A DNA stretch of 64,000 nt, taken from assembly GCA_026874595.1 (NCBI GenBank), contig CM049314.1, positions 36,995,229-37,059,228 on the forward strand, given 5' to 3'. A model generated the notes under the pieces. That model was given only the letters and a program-made list of their open reading frames with translations, did no database searches and had not been told where the DNA came from. Position numbers and translations under genes: made by a program. Position 1 is the stretch's first letter. Each line of letters starts with the position of its first letter. This DNA comes from Sipunculus nudus. Its lineage: Eukaryota > Annelida > Sipuncula > Golfingiida > Sipunculidae. Shown piece after piece: positions 47,186-59,526 of the stretch.

Positions 47186-48515
47186 GATGAACAGAGGTCA
47201 CGCGCTTGCCGGAAATGACGTAATGTTAGTCAGATGAATGAGCAATGTCAAAGTGAAAGAAAATAAGCCATCATTTGTAATGATTTGACCAATATTAACA
47301 AAGTTCTGAAGAAAATAAGATTTTGATAAGTTTTGGTCACCTTGACCTTGACCTTTGACTTATTTGAATAATAAACATAGGCCTTCCAGATATAGTTACG
47401 AAATATAACAAGAGTAAGTTACAAAGCGATTCCTGCAAAACTGTTGCCAGTAGAATTCGATATGTGAGACGCAAGAACCAGGAAGCAGGCATATGAAGAA
47501 CAACTGGAAAACAGACAAACATAGTGACAAACTAACCCAAGATTGAGACCAGATGACTTAATTATGTTATGAAAAAACCTCAGAGGAAGATAATAAGCTA
47601 TAGTTTATGCAGTTGAGGTTTATAGTTTTGGAGATATGGGCAAAAAATTATATGTTGTGGAAGTTTGAGTGCACCGCCCCCTAGCGGCCATATCTGGAAA
47701 ATGAAAAATTTGTTTCATTATTTTAGTGTAAGACATAAGATGTAATAGTTTTAACAGGATTCTTTCAAAACTGTGGACTGTAGAATGTTATATGTGAGAC
47801 ACAAGAAAGAGCAAGCAGGCGATTTGAGGACAACTGACAATCAGACAGACATCCTGAAAAAGGGACACAAGATTGAGACCAGATGACTAAACGAGTTCAT
47901 GAAGAATACTTAGAGGAAAAAAATAAACTATAGTTTTTGAAATTGAGGCTTATAATTTTGGAGATATTGCCAAAACATGATATGTTGGAGAGGTTTGCAC
48001 CCAGCTCCCCCTAGCGGCCGCATTCAAAAAATGAAAAAATTATTTCGAGACAATAGTGTAGGACTTAAGATATGTCAGTTTCAAAAAGATTCCTGCAAAA
48101 CTGTGGCCTCCAGGGCAAGATTACTGAAATCTCGAAATATCTCGTTTGACGAGATATTATACGAGATATTGCGAGACTCTTAATAGAATCTTGTAGTAAT
48201 AGGTGAATGCTACCTGAAGCAAAAAACTAGACCTCTGTAGCTCTAAAACTGACAAATTTAGAAAAATATCAGCACTTTCCCCAAAAATGCGTTACCATGG
48301 TTTCCGCAAATTGAGTCAGCTACAGGTTGAAGTAGATACAACCAATATTAACACAGATATGAACAAAAAAAGGTTTTGTATACTTTTGATGACCTTGACC
48401 TTGACATTTGACCTATAATGCCCAAAAACAATAGGCCTCCAGGGCTTTTGCTTGTCTACCAGCTGTGTAAGTTTGAAAGCAATTGTTGAAAAATTGTGGC
48501 CTGTAGAGAGTCCAC
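47186..48515. repeat. Dispersed-repeat composite with a ~330-bp tandem core
   Basis: 'cctgcaaaactgt' and relatives recur near 47432, 47763 and 48091. Each is followed by 'agtagaat…atgtgagac', 'gattgagaccagatgact' and 'cgccccctagcggcc'-type words. Both 'tagatgaacagaggtcacg' near 47188 and 'ctagacctctgtagctc' near 48225 contain the inverted pair 'acagaggtc'/'gacctctgt', each next to a CTAG, so these may be element ends. Two 'gaccttgaccttgac' blocks (47341 and 48390) resemble core words of elements C and E. I cannot define the exact element. Confidence 0.5.
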
Positions 48516-48883
48516 AGACAGACAAACAGACATCTGCGAATGACCAACCTGCTTGCAGAAATCGAAGATTTCCGGCAAGCAAATAACCAAAACTGACTCC
48601 AGTATAATTTACACAGAAGATGGACAATTTATGTATGGGGTCATATGTCTGTGATGCCAGTCTGGATATTATGGAAACAGAAAAAAATCACAAAAAAAAA
48701 AGACAGACAAACAGACATCTGCGAATGACCAACCTGCTTGCAGAAATCGAAGATTTCTTGCAAGCAAATAACCAAAACTGACTCCAGTATAATTTACACA
48801 GAAGATGGACAATTTATGTATGGGGTCATATGTCTGTGATGCCAGTCTGGATATTATGGAAACAAAAAAATCACAAAAAATAT
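48516..48883. repeat. Two tandem copies of a 185-bp unit with a hairpin
   Basis: 'agacagacaaacagacatct' occurs at 48516 and 48701. The copies are nearly identical over their length. In the first copy 'gcttgcagaaatc', a 'gaa' loop and 'gatttccggcaagc' form a strong stem (about 48552-48582). In the second, 'ccgg' has become 'cttg', which alters the stem. A recent duplication. Confidence 0.9.
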
Positions 48884-49069
48884 CATATTGTCAAAAAGTA
48901 CTGAAATAATTCGAAATAATTACCAAAAGCACATTAATGTTATGGTAAAATATTTCTGTATAAGCAGTTCTTTTGAATAAGCTAAAGTAATGATGTGTGT
49001 ATAGTGACATGGATTGTGAGCTGAGCACAAGTTGTAAGAAGTTAATTCCACAAAATCCAGGTTATAATT

Positions 49070-49406
49070 TTCAGATATGCCATAAAACCAGGTACTAATG
49101 ATCATTATTTAAATTTGTGAATTTTGTATATTCTGGATTCTCAACATCATATATGTGCTACTTATAAGTTATATGGCCAAGTAAAAATCTGTGTGACAAA
49201 GCACTCCATTTGTTAATAAAATAAATGAAATCAATCCTCCTCCCTGTCTCCAAAGATACTATCAAAATCATACATAATCTGAACACCAACAACTCATAAT
49301 ACACCTATATTTATTACCACACAAAACCAGCATGTGCCTCATTTCCAAATCCTATTTTTTTATCATATATAACAGCTGAGCGCTGTGACCCTTGGGTCCC
49401 TTGTTA
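49070..49406 (+). mobile_element. Fragment F: 3' end of an element A relative
   Basis: Aligns with 12940-13600 of element A but lacks A's 13015-13343. It ends with 'cagctgagc' (49373-49381), the hairpin 'gaccc tt gggtc' (49387-49398) and 'ccttgtta'. The hairpin is intact here although it is weakened in A. No matching 5' end is visible upstream, so it is a truncated copy or a short derivative joined to the preceding tandem repeats. Confidence 0.7.
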
Positions 49407-50600
49407 CAGTTTTTATCTTGTCCACCTTTTTATTTCTGACCATTTAAATTAATTGGATAGTTATTCAACTATGACTGGAAGTACTCTCTGCTGATAAATA
49501 ACCGTTGTCATTTATTTATTGGGTAATTTGACTCAATCAGAGACTCAGTTTCCTTTGAATTATAGAAATTACTGCTTATTTAGTTTCCTCACAAGAAACA
49601 GATGCGATACATAATTTAAACGGCCTTTGAGTGATTATTGCTCAATCCAGGACAGTAGTGCTGAGAAAAAGATACAGGACATCACTCAAATATTTTACTG
49701 ATAACTCTTAAAGAACTTCAGCCATAAGCTACAGTTTTTGAGCCCTGGGCTAGATTTATAGGGTACCTTTGGTCCCCTTTTTGTGTTAGCTCAATAAACC
49801 ACCAAGAGCCATTGGATCTGATTAATGCGGTAGTTTGATGGGTTTTTGGGTTGTGTCATGTTACTAATAAAAGTCCCATGTTTGGCAGCTTCAGGGGTCA
49901 TAAGTGGATGCTTGTGCCAGTTTATGTTAAAGAATGACAGATGGGATTTCCGTTATAATTTCCAGGGTTTCTGGATCTTCTCATTTTTCACTGTTGCAGG
50001 GTCAGAGACCCATTGGTTAAAGTATGTAGATACTGGAAATAACAGGGAACATGAGTTATATTTGTGTGAGGTTGTCTGTCTGAAAACTGTGGAGCACAAA
50101 TCACTGTATCTCTGTTTATTTCAAACTCATTCATTTTTTAAAAAGAGAGTGCCAGATTTTTTTCCATTCACCAGAAAACCAAAGTAAAAACTCTGTAAAA
50201 ATGTTTAAACGTTTACTGTCCCTGTAAGTCTTGGTGGGGATACAGGTGCCACTTTTGAATTATTACTGAGGCCCAGAATTCAGAATGTGAACTTCAAGTA
50301 CTTTATATATCATGACATTTCAGATAAAAAGGGTAAGTAGGTTTTTAGCATGGCATTAAAATAGATTTATAAATGTATTAAATCATTATTTGTACTACAG
50401 AAGTTTCTCCTCTAGTTGTATAAATGTTATTATATTTCATTCATTATCTGTCATTATCTTCATTCAGCAGCTATTGGACAATCTAAATTGCTGAATGGTA
50501 GCTCATCCAAACATAGACATATCAACATATATTTTTAGTAATTGCATTATAATTTATATTGAACATAGTTCATTGCAGTATTTTTGAGGACAAAGGCAAT
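49407..50600. other. Non-coding stretch
   Basis: The open frame at 49846-50187 (113 codons, plus) has no domain I recognise and looks like chance. Confidence 0.5.
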
Positions 50601-50601
50601 T

Positions 50602-52090
50602 TTTTAGCTCAGCTGACTATAAGTCATCTGAACTTTAGTCGTGGTCCATTGCCCGTCGTCCGTCCGTCTGTTTGTCGTGCCGTCCGTCCGTCTGTCCGTC
50701 CGTAAGACTGGCACATTTCGACACCATTGGACCTAAGAATCTTAAATTGGGCATACAGTTATATGTCCCCAAAATCTCCTACCATGCCGAAAATTGGGTC
50801 AATAGGACTTCGTTCCTTCGAGATATTAAGGAAAAACCTCAACTTTTTATTAGAAATCTATTTTCACACTTCAGGACTGCCTAATATCAGAACCACTCAT
50901 CTGGTTTTCTTCATATTTACCATAAATATTCCTCTATATAGTTCCTATGTACATGCCAGAAATTAATTCAGTATTATTTAATTTAAAAAAGTTATGGGCC
51001 CAAACATAGTGGACTTTGTAAAAAAATTAGGAAAGATCACTTAGAGACCAAAAGTGTTGAAGGTAGGGACTTTTTTTCAGTAATACAACTTTAATTAATC
51101 AAAATTTAATTGTATACCAAAAATTAGATCAGAATCTGTTAAATTTTTTTAAATATTGGCATAGGTGTAAAATTGGTACCTTAAATTTTGCCCAACTTTG
51201 GCCACGGCACGTTGTTTTTCCTGTAAGTACTGTGGATTTCATTTTCACAGCATGTACACATAAGGATTTAATCTGTTTAAATCTGAAATTTGAAAATAAA
51301 AGCTGCAAAATTAGGCTAGTAATTGAATTTTTTTGGAGGCTCTTGTTGTATTCCCTTACATTGTCAAGCAGTCCACTTTGGTGACTGTAGGTCATTCAGT
51401 GCATATCTCTATGCTCCCCAGGCTGTTGGCATAATGTTAGATGTCCCAAAGATCTCCTACCAAGCTGAAAACTAAGTCTTTGCGACTTTGTTCCTTTGGA
51501 AATTAAGGAAAAACCTCAATTTTTTATTAAAAACATATTTTCACACTTCAGGACTGCCTAATATCAAAACCACTCATCTGTTTTTTCTCATATTGACCAT
51601 AAATATTCCTCTATATAGTTCCTATATACATGCCAGAAATAAGGTCTGTTTTATATAATTTAAAAAAGTTATGGGATCAAACATAATGCATTTTGAAAAA
51701 ATCAGAAAAGATATTTGATCGCGTAACACAAAACATGTTAAAGCTAAGGACTTTTTTCCAGTAATATAACTTTAAATAATCAAAATTAAATTGTATACCC
51801 AAAATTAGATCAAAATCTTTTAAATTTTATAAAATATTTGCAGAAATAAAAATTGGTACCTTAAATTTTGCCCAACTTTGGCCACGGCACATTTTTTTCC
51901 TGTTAGTACTGTAGATTTTATGTTCACAGCATGTGCACATAAGGATTTAATCTGTTAAAATCTGAAATTTGAAAATAAAAGCTGCAAAATTAGGATGTAA
52001 TTGAATTTATTTTGGAGGCTCTTGTTGTATTCCCTTACATTGTCAAGCAGTCCACTTTGGTAACTGTAGGTCATTCAGTGCAGCTCTCTC
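50602..52090 (+). mobile_element. Element B: element A relative, 3' end uncertain
   Basis: The 5' 'agctcagctgactataagtc' and (GTCC)n match element A almost base for base, and two core copies follow with the same 677-base spacing (50879 and 51556). The unit boundary 'ggctcttgttgtattccctt' occurs at 51338 and 52017. After about 52090 the similarity is lost. A degenerate 3' end ('cgctgagcc…gcgacccatg', 52774-52793) lies 680 bases further and may belong to this element. No coding potential. Confidence 0.65.
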
Positions 52091-52159
52091 CACTGAGTTG
52101 AGCTTGATCAGGCTGTCTGCAGTTAATACCATGCCACAGGGAGCCTTTTTCTCTGGCAA

Positions 52160-52179
52160 CCCCCCCCCCCCCCCCCCCC
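52160..52179. repeat. Poly-C tract (20 C)
   Basis: The longest C/G homopolymer in the window. It could form a G-quadruplex on the minus strand. Confidence 0.9.
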
Positions 52180-54497
52180 ACACCCCCATTCTGTTGACAA
52201 ACCTGTACTATGAACTAGATGAATCTTAAAATTTTAATGTTAAATAAATTCGTTTTGATGAGACTTGGACAATTTTGATTGTTTTAAAGAAAATGTAAAA
52301 ATTCCTGAATTTAATCCTAATATTCAAATGTGATAAAATATTAAGATCTAATGTAAGTGCTAACTGACAAGATTTAAGAAGATATAAATACTTTGTAGCA
52401 TTTCATTCATATCACTTAAAGTTGGCAGGGCCTAGGTGTGAATAACACTGTTAACTTAGTATTAAAATTAGGAATATTGGTCAAACTTTGTTGGATTAAT
52501 TTTTAACTCATATGGCCATATATTTAACTTTTAAAAACTTAATTACCTTCACACATTATTTGTTTATGAAATGTTACTTTTATATAACACTTACCGTAGG
52601 CCTATTTGTTCCCTTGGTGCATCACTAAATGGTTTAGCTCCTGTCCATTATTCTATAATTTACAGAGTTTCATTTTAGCAGGGCCATTTTCTCATAGCTT
52701 TTCTAATGATTATATACATGAAAAACCAAAAGAAATAAAAATATTTTGCAGTTACTAATATTTTCCAAAATTCCGCTGAGCCATGCGACCCATGATTGAC
52801 TATAAGTAATCATGATCAAAGAACATCAGTTTTATCAAAATAATGACATACACATAAATCAGTATGCAAAATCCAGTAATATGAATTACAATAAACAGTT
52901 GTATTTGAGTTATGTGTCATGCGATGATGACAGCGACACCTAAGGGGAAGTTAGGAGTCAGGAGAAAATTAATTTCTGTAAATTTATACATGTCTACACA
53001 CAATGTACAATAAATATTAAGTAATGAAATTTTCATTGATTCATTGTTCCTTAATTTGCATCACTCTTATAATATTTTTCCTGTAAATTCAAAATAAAAG
53101 TCAACAACTCAACAAAAATAAGCTGGGCCAATTTAAAATTTAATGGGAAAGCCAGAGGTAACATAAAATCTGATTGTACGGCATGCCTTAATAGCCAGAC
53201 CATTACCGGCCAACCAGCATTATTGAGGTTGTCATTTCATGGACCAATATTCCATAGGTGGGCAGTCCTGAAGTACCTCTCCCATTCTGGTTCTGTATGA
53301 CATACAGGCAGTGATGCATTAACAGTCAAAACAACCCACTGGTCTGGAGTGCCATAGTTAATTTATTGGAATGTGAATAATTTATTGACAGAGACAGGAC
53401 AGTATATGATTTGAACTTGTGGATATATGTGATGCAGGTACACAAAATTCTGCTCCAAACAGATTTTCAGTAAGGCACATATCTTCTGTACTTTTGAAGC
53501 ATAATTTGAACTTTTAAGTATATTTTTTAATTCAGAAAACATGTGTAAAGCTATTTACAACATTTGATTGATTGGTTGATTGATTAATTGTTTGATTATT
53601 AGATTTGGTAATCAATTTAATGATTGGATTGGGTGCCCCTCCTGTAATAAAACTTGTTCTCATAAATGTTAATCAGTTTTAGCTCATTATTGTGCATTTG
53701 CACACATTCCTCTTCAAATCCAGCTGAAACAGCTATCTTAACACCTGATGAACTATATGCTTAAATATGTAATTGTATTTTACCAAATATTTTCTATATG
53801 ATAAATATTTAATGTTTAAATTTGCAAATGTAAATTGTTGTAATATTACCATAAATGATTAATTAAATTGGTTTCTTAAAATTGGCAGCCTGAATGCCAC
53901 TTTTACCTTCCTGCTTTTAGATATCTGATGTAAGCGGCCATCTGGCGACCATAATGGAATACTATACACAAGGGGCTTCAAACTAGCTCCTGTCATGGGA
54001 GTCTCTTTTTTGTGAGAAGAAAAAGTACTCTCTAGAATCTATTTATTTCCTGGCATTAAATTTACTCTGCACTCAGAGTGTCCTTCCATTCACCCAAACC
54101 AATGAGATGGAAAACAAGTAATTAATTTTGTAGATTTGGGGTTAAATATAAAACATGCTGTGCCCATAGCATGATCAAGTTCAGTGACTGTTCTTTTTAG
54201 GATCAGCCAGGCTGTCTCCCCTAAGGAAATGATATCAAACATTTCCAAACCAATCTTCTTTTGGAACTTAGAACACTGGTTTTATTGTTAAGGTTCCTAT
54301 AAAGAGTATACCACAGAAATTGTGGTTGCATGCCCAATTGTGAGTGTACAATCAATAGGTTATCTATGTGTACAAAAAAGGAAATGTATCGGTACAGAGT
54401 GGCTGATGACCATGTATGTCCCTGTAAAAAAACACATATGATCCAAATGCGTATACTTATGGTACTGTTACGTTTTAACCAGAAGGAAAAAGATATA
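52180..54497. other. Non-coding stretch
   Basis: AT-rich. Apart from the possible element B 3' end at 52774-52793, nothing recognised. Confidence 0.5.
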
Positions 54498-54660
54498 AAA
54501 GAAAATTTGTCAGTGAGAGTGTATTTTGAAAAATAAATTTGTCAGCAAAGATGAATTTTTAAAGGTAAATTTGTCAGTGAAGGTGTATTTTTAAAGTGAA
54601 TTTGTCTGTGATTTTTAAGGTGTGTTTTTAAGGTTAAGTTGTCGATAAGGGCATGTGTAG
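54498..54660. repeat. Degenerate 32-bp tandem repeat, 4-5 copies
   Basis: 'aatttgtcagtg' words start at 54504, 54536, 54568 and 54599, with spacings of 32, 32 and 31 bases, linked by 'gtgtatttttaaag'. The last copies decay. Confidence 0.8.
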
Positions 54661-57360
54661 TCTTAATCTTTTCAAATTGGATTAAAAGTGTGTCCTTCTG
54701 AAAATAAGTGAAAAAGAAAATACCACCAGGTCCCTCTGATGGTGAATAAGGGTAAGGTGAAAGAATTTCTGTTCATGTGTTCCACTCTTTTATATGAAAT
54801 AATCTCTGTGAAAATGTTCGTGCATGATATAAATAATACATATATTACACCCCCTTGACAGGTTTTCAGATTAATGTCACACCTGGGGGTTCAAGGTCAG
54901 ATAGAAGTTTGAAGGTCACAGCAGGGTTTGTAACATTTCTTAGTAAAGGTTAATTGTCAATTTAAGGAGACAGAAAAACAGTCCTGCTTAAGAGAAAATT
55001 GAAAAGAGGTAAATCTTATAAACCTGAGCCAGTGTCAGACTGTTTAAAACTGGGCTTCAACTGTAATTGGATTTGGATCTTAGCAGGACTTTTTGTGGAT
55101 AGGTCTTTGTGGGGATAATTGGATGTCGTTCAAGGCAGAGGGAGCTCCTGAGACCACCACTGTCACTGGGCGCCAGCTGGTCCCTTGCTGTTCACAAGGG
55201 ATTGTTAAAACAAGGTGTAATTTTACACAGTGTTGAAATAAGAACATCTGGCCCCCGGCAGTTAATGACACAGACCCAATGATCCGGTGACTGAATCATG
55301 ATTAAGAGTTATGTTGAAAATCAGAAGTGATTGTGCTGGTTTTTATCCAAGCACTTCCATCCACTTATCACAAACAGTTAAATTAAATGTGCAAACCTTT
55401 TGAGGTTTTTGCCTTTAAATAAATGACTTAAAAAAGAATATACCATAAAAGCATTGGCCTTGAAGGCAACTCAGTAGATAATTCTATTGTCAAAGGCACT
55501 GTTGTGTGGTAAACATATATATGATCTTAATATAATGTTGGTAATATATACAGATGCCTGCATGAATGGAACCTCATATAATCCCAATGAAAAACCAATA
55601 TAATTCACTCATACCTGTACATTAACAGGTATGAGATAGGATGTGTCAAGACATAAAATGTATGTATCACACTAGGGAGAATAAGGAACAAGTCAGGAAA
55701 GTTTAAAACCTGATTTTTTTTTTCAGGTTAAGGGTTGTACAGCAAAGGAATGAACTTTCAGTGACTCTAGTGAGGGAGATATATGCTTAGGACTGGCTGA
55801 GAGTTAGCCAAGAGGGAGGGTTTTTTGGAAGGATGACTGCTCATGCAGGCACTTACAAAAATTAACTTATTAGAAAGGTGATAAGCTGGAGTGGGTCTCA
55901 GGACCATGGGATTTTCCTTCCAACTTTAACAGCTTGATCAGCATGTCCCTGGTGAACCTTAGATGTATTCCATGGAATAAGCAAGCTCTAAAACATCTGT
56001 CAGTTTTAGTTGTCTGCAAATTTACAGGACAGGACAGATTGCTACTCTAAGATAACAGTTTGGTATATCCATAAACAATTAGAATCAGATCAGTTAGGCA
56101 CCACATGTTAACATTTGTACAGTGTTGAATGCCAACAGGGCTAGTAGATATGTTTATACCTTGGCTTGTGCCCCCTGTCAGTGAGACGCACAGTATCATC
56201 ATTTCATCAAATGTGCCCCCTGTCAGGGAGACTGTTTATCATCAAGTGGCTTAAGAGGATGAGGATAGGTGCACCCAGCTGTGTAATATACACACCCCAG
56301 CTGTGACAGCTGGTATTGTAAGATATATGTTATATACCTGAAGGCCATAACAGCTGGTACTGTAAGTGTAAGATCTGTATCATATACCAGTAAGCTCATG
56401 TCAAGGTAACACTGATGTACCTCACCTATGTGGTCAAGCAAACAGCACATACTGTATATACTTACACAACCACAGGTGTTCACTCTTTCTTGTTATTAAG
56501 ATGAAAGAACTGGTGGTGAGAGATTCTGATCTGAAGACCATAGTCTTTACAAGCTCAGGATGTGAACTTAAATATTTTTTTTATTTCATCAGTCACCTGG
56601 GCTAGTGGTTTTCAGTTTGCCCTCCCCAATTCTACAACCCTATTTTTCTGGTATATATGTTGTTATTATATTATAGCAATTCATTGCATTTATATGTAAT
56701 CAGGTGCCAGCTAGGAGAGTAGCTTCAATATAAGAATTTGTGGTTGATTGTTGTTTCAAACTTGGTCCAAATAGTGTCACACCTCAAGGTGCAAACTAAG
56801 ATTTGGATTAAAAACATGTGTCAAGATAACTCTAACTGCTTATTTACCAAGAACTAACAGGCATTTCAGTGTTAAGGTGAAACTGTACATTAATTTATAA
56901 GTTATGGATGGCATTTTGTTTGTGAGGGTTTTCAAATTAAGACACTGGTATTCATGAAGGGAAGTTTATCATGAAAAGGCGTAGCTTTGTGAATAAGACA
57001 CCTCATCTGCACGTGTGAACAGTTACTTGTTCTATTCGCTCAAAGGTATTGCATTTGTGCCATTAGTATCAATGTAAGCATACATTTCATGTTACCCGTA
57101 AATCAAAGATTGTTAATTTAAATATTGTCAATTATTTTGTACATCTGCCACTATACTGCATTAAGAATATGCATGCACCCATACGATGTGTCCTTAGCTC
57201 CTTGTGCAATTGCTGCTATCTTGCGTGCATATAAGGTAATTGATATAATAATGGTTATGTACATTGTGTCAGTTACTGTATGTTAAATTGCAAAAATGAA
57301 ACCCTCGCGTAATACTGAGTAATGAATGTTGTGAATATTTAACCTAGCAATTATGAAGCC
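54661..57360. other. Non-coding stretch with small local repeats
   Basis: Contains an 11-bp perfect inverted repeat with a 6-base loop (55608-55635, 'ctcatacctgt') and two copies of 'gtgccccctgtcag' about 43 bases apart near 56168 and 56211. 'acagctggta' repeats lie near 56304 and 56350. No coding exon recognised. Confidence 0.5.
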
Positions 57361-57450
57361 AAGAGGGTAGACATAGCCTAGTGGTTAAGGTTTTGGACTC
57401 TGGATCTTAAGGTCCATGGTTTGAACCCCGATGGTGCCTTAATGACTTAT
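57361..57450 (+). repeat. tRNA-like sequence, probable SINE head
   Basis: 'tagcctagtgg' fits the pol III A box TRGCNNAGYGG exactly, and 'ggtttgaaccc' is close to the B box GGTTCGANTCC. Between them 'tggac tctgg' and 'ggtcca' can pair as an anticodon stem. The acceptor stem does not close, so it is not a working tRNA gene. It is different in sequence from the SINE at 30925 and 41143. Confidence 0.55.
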
Positions 57451-59120
57451 TGGTGACATTTTAAAGACATTCATTGAGTTTTTGTTCAGATTATATTGTT
57501 AGTTTACAACAGCTCTGTGTATATGATATAGAGCATGTGCAGCTTTAAACAAAAACTTTTTTTTTTTTGTTAGTTTATATAAGGATAAGTATCAAATAAA
57601 ACACCAATGTATTTTTGCAGCTAGGGACAATGTACAGTGATACCTGTCTTGATGGGACACCTGCTGGATATGGCTGATGTATGTGTAGCCACATTGCAAG
57701 TGTCCCTTCATGAGAGGTGTAGGGACAAATGTGGCTGGGGATGATTACTGTAATGAAAATACTGAACAATAAAAATAAAAGAATCACATGCCAATAAGTA
57801 TATAAAATAAAATGTTTATAGCTCAATAAAATATATGAAAAAAATATTTATATGGACATTTAATACAAGAAAGCAGGTACTTCGGCATCTTTCTTAAAAA
57901 TGCCTCTGAAGAGTGTGTTCATTTATAAATCTAAATAACAAGGTATCATGCATATAAACTCATACATGTCTTACAAAAAATGTCACATATACTCAAGAAG
58001 GAATTAATGGCTAATTACCAAAATGTATAAACAAACTTCCATGTTTTCCAGTGTGATAGCCACCATTGGTATAACAATCAAATTAAGAAGTATTATCATG
58101 GAGATGCAGTTTATAATATATTCTCTTCACACTGACTCTGTAATATTTTTTTTCAGCATTTTCTAAAAGGTTATTACTCTGAAAGGGAAAAATAAAAAGG
58201 TGGGCAAGATTTATCAATGTGATCTCTAATGTCTGTTTGTATTGATCTGTATTTACTGCTGATATTGGCTGGCCTGGAAAGTGTTGGAAAGCTTGTGACC
58301 TTTCATCAGGCTTTCAGAATTGGCAATTACGAAAGACAGGTTAAATAATGTATTCCACGTTCATCAACCTCATTCAATGAAGCTGTTTAATAAACTATTT
58401 CTGCATCATTTTATTGGTCATTAAAAAGATCTTAGCATGGCCCAAGCTTGAGATATCACGCTAGTCAGCACCATTTTATTAAATATAAAACTTTTCCCTG
58501 ATGAGGTCTTTCAAGAAAGCAAATGAGCTCTTTCTACTTTCACTTTGAAGATCAAGTTCAAGGAAGGCATGATTGATAATAATAAAGCTGAACGACTCCC
58601 CGTCCGGTAGGAATTCTCAAAGGTTTTGTGAATACTTAATGAAGAATACACAGTTAGTGCATGAAATATTCAAATATTACTTTCCCTAGTTATGATCCCA
58701 CTGACAAGATGCCTTTTGAATCATAGGGTCAAACTGGAATTTTCACTGAAAGATTAATTTCCTACATGCTGATGTTGACCTGGTTTAAGTTAACTGTGGC
58801 ATACATGATGGTGTACATACCTTTCAGTGAAGATCTGATTCAATCTATAAATGCTCATACAAGCCCAATGGTTTCTCCAAGTTGAAATCTTGTCAATAAC
58901 TCATCAAGCACTGGCACAAGCAGCTGAATAGTTTAAATTTAATTTCAGTAGTTAACTATTTCTATTGAATTAATTAACCTAGCATTGCTATTTTACCTGA
59001 TAGTTTCTGAATGCTAATTGCCTCAGCAACATTTCTAGTGTTTCAATTCTCTGAGTAACTCTAAAGACAGAGTTAATGTCAGCCTACCATTGGGAGTTTT
59101 GTGAATGTATTTGTATATAA
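57451..59120. other. Non-coding stretch
   Basis: AT-rich, with nothing recognised. Confidence 0.5.
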
Positions 59121-59124
59121 AAAA

Positions 59125-59152
59125 CTAGACATTCTGGGGACCTGTTGGGTCC
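59125..59152 (-). mobile_element. Element H: Helitron-like 3' terminus on the minus strand
   Basis: Read on the minus strand: hairpin 'ggacc caaca ggtcc' (59152-59138), nine bases, then CTAG (59128-59125) and T. The stem-to-CTAG spacing equals that of element E. The rest of the element would extend to higher coordinates, possibly through the less AT-rich 59150-59380, but the 5' TC end could not be placed. Confidence 0.45.
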
Positions 59153-59387
59153 TGTCGCGGAGGAAGGGTATATTGCCGCGTAGTGTGCCCAAAAACCCAT
59201 AAGGTAGTGAACTCCCCTGACCTGTAAGGTAGCAACGTCTGGTGCTTAATACAGAACCAATTATTTATGTCTTTGTGGTAATGGGCCAAGGTGAAGGTCA
59301 GCAATGGAAAGGTGGAGAGAGGTGTGACAGACCTGTACTGATGTGATGCTGCTGGGGTACAATTGTGTGCAAGAAAAAGGGCCAAAG

Positions 59388-59526
59388 TTGTATATATATG
59401 TATATATATGTATATATCACCAATTGGCGATTTAGTTCAGCCTAAACCCTGATCCAGATTTGGTCTGGACCAATTGGTGATTGGTCCAGATCAGGATCTT
59501 GGCCTTGACATATATATTATATATAT
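59388..59526. repeat. TA-rich tract flanking an inverted repeat
   Basis: 'gtatatatat' blocks at 59390-59417 and 'atatattatatatata' at 59509-59527 bracket an inverted repeat with 9-bp arms 'tctggacca'/'tggtccaga' (59464-59472 and 59482-59490). Extra 'ccaattgg' and 'cctgatc'/'gatcagg' pairings surround it. This could be a small MITE that inserted into a TA microsatellite. Confidence 0.6.

Noticed and set aside
49846-50187. 113-codon plus-strand frame
   Set aside because: No recognisable domain, ordinary composition and no splice or promoter context. A frame of this length is expected by chance in 64 kb.
57361-57450. Functional tRNA gene
   Set aside because: The acceptor stem does not pair and the T-arm is imperfect, so a SINE head or tRNA relic fits better.
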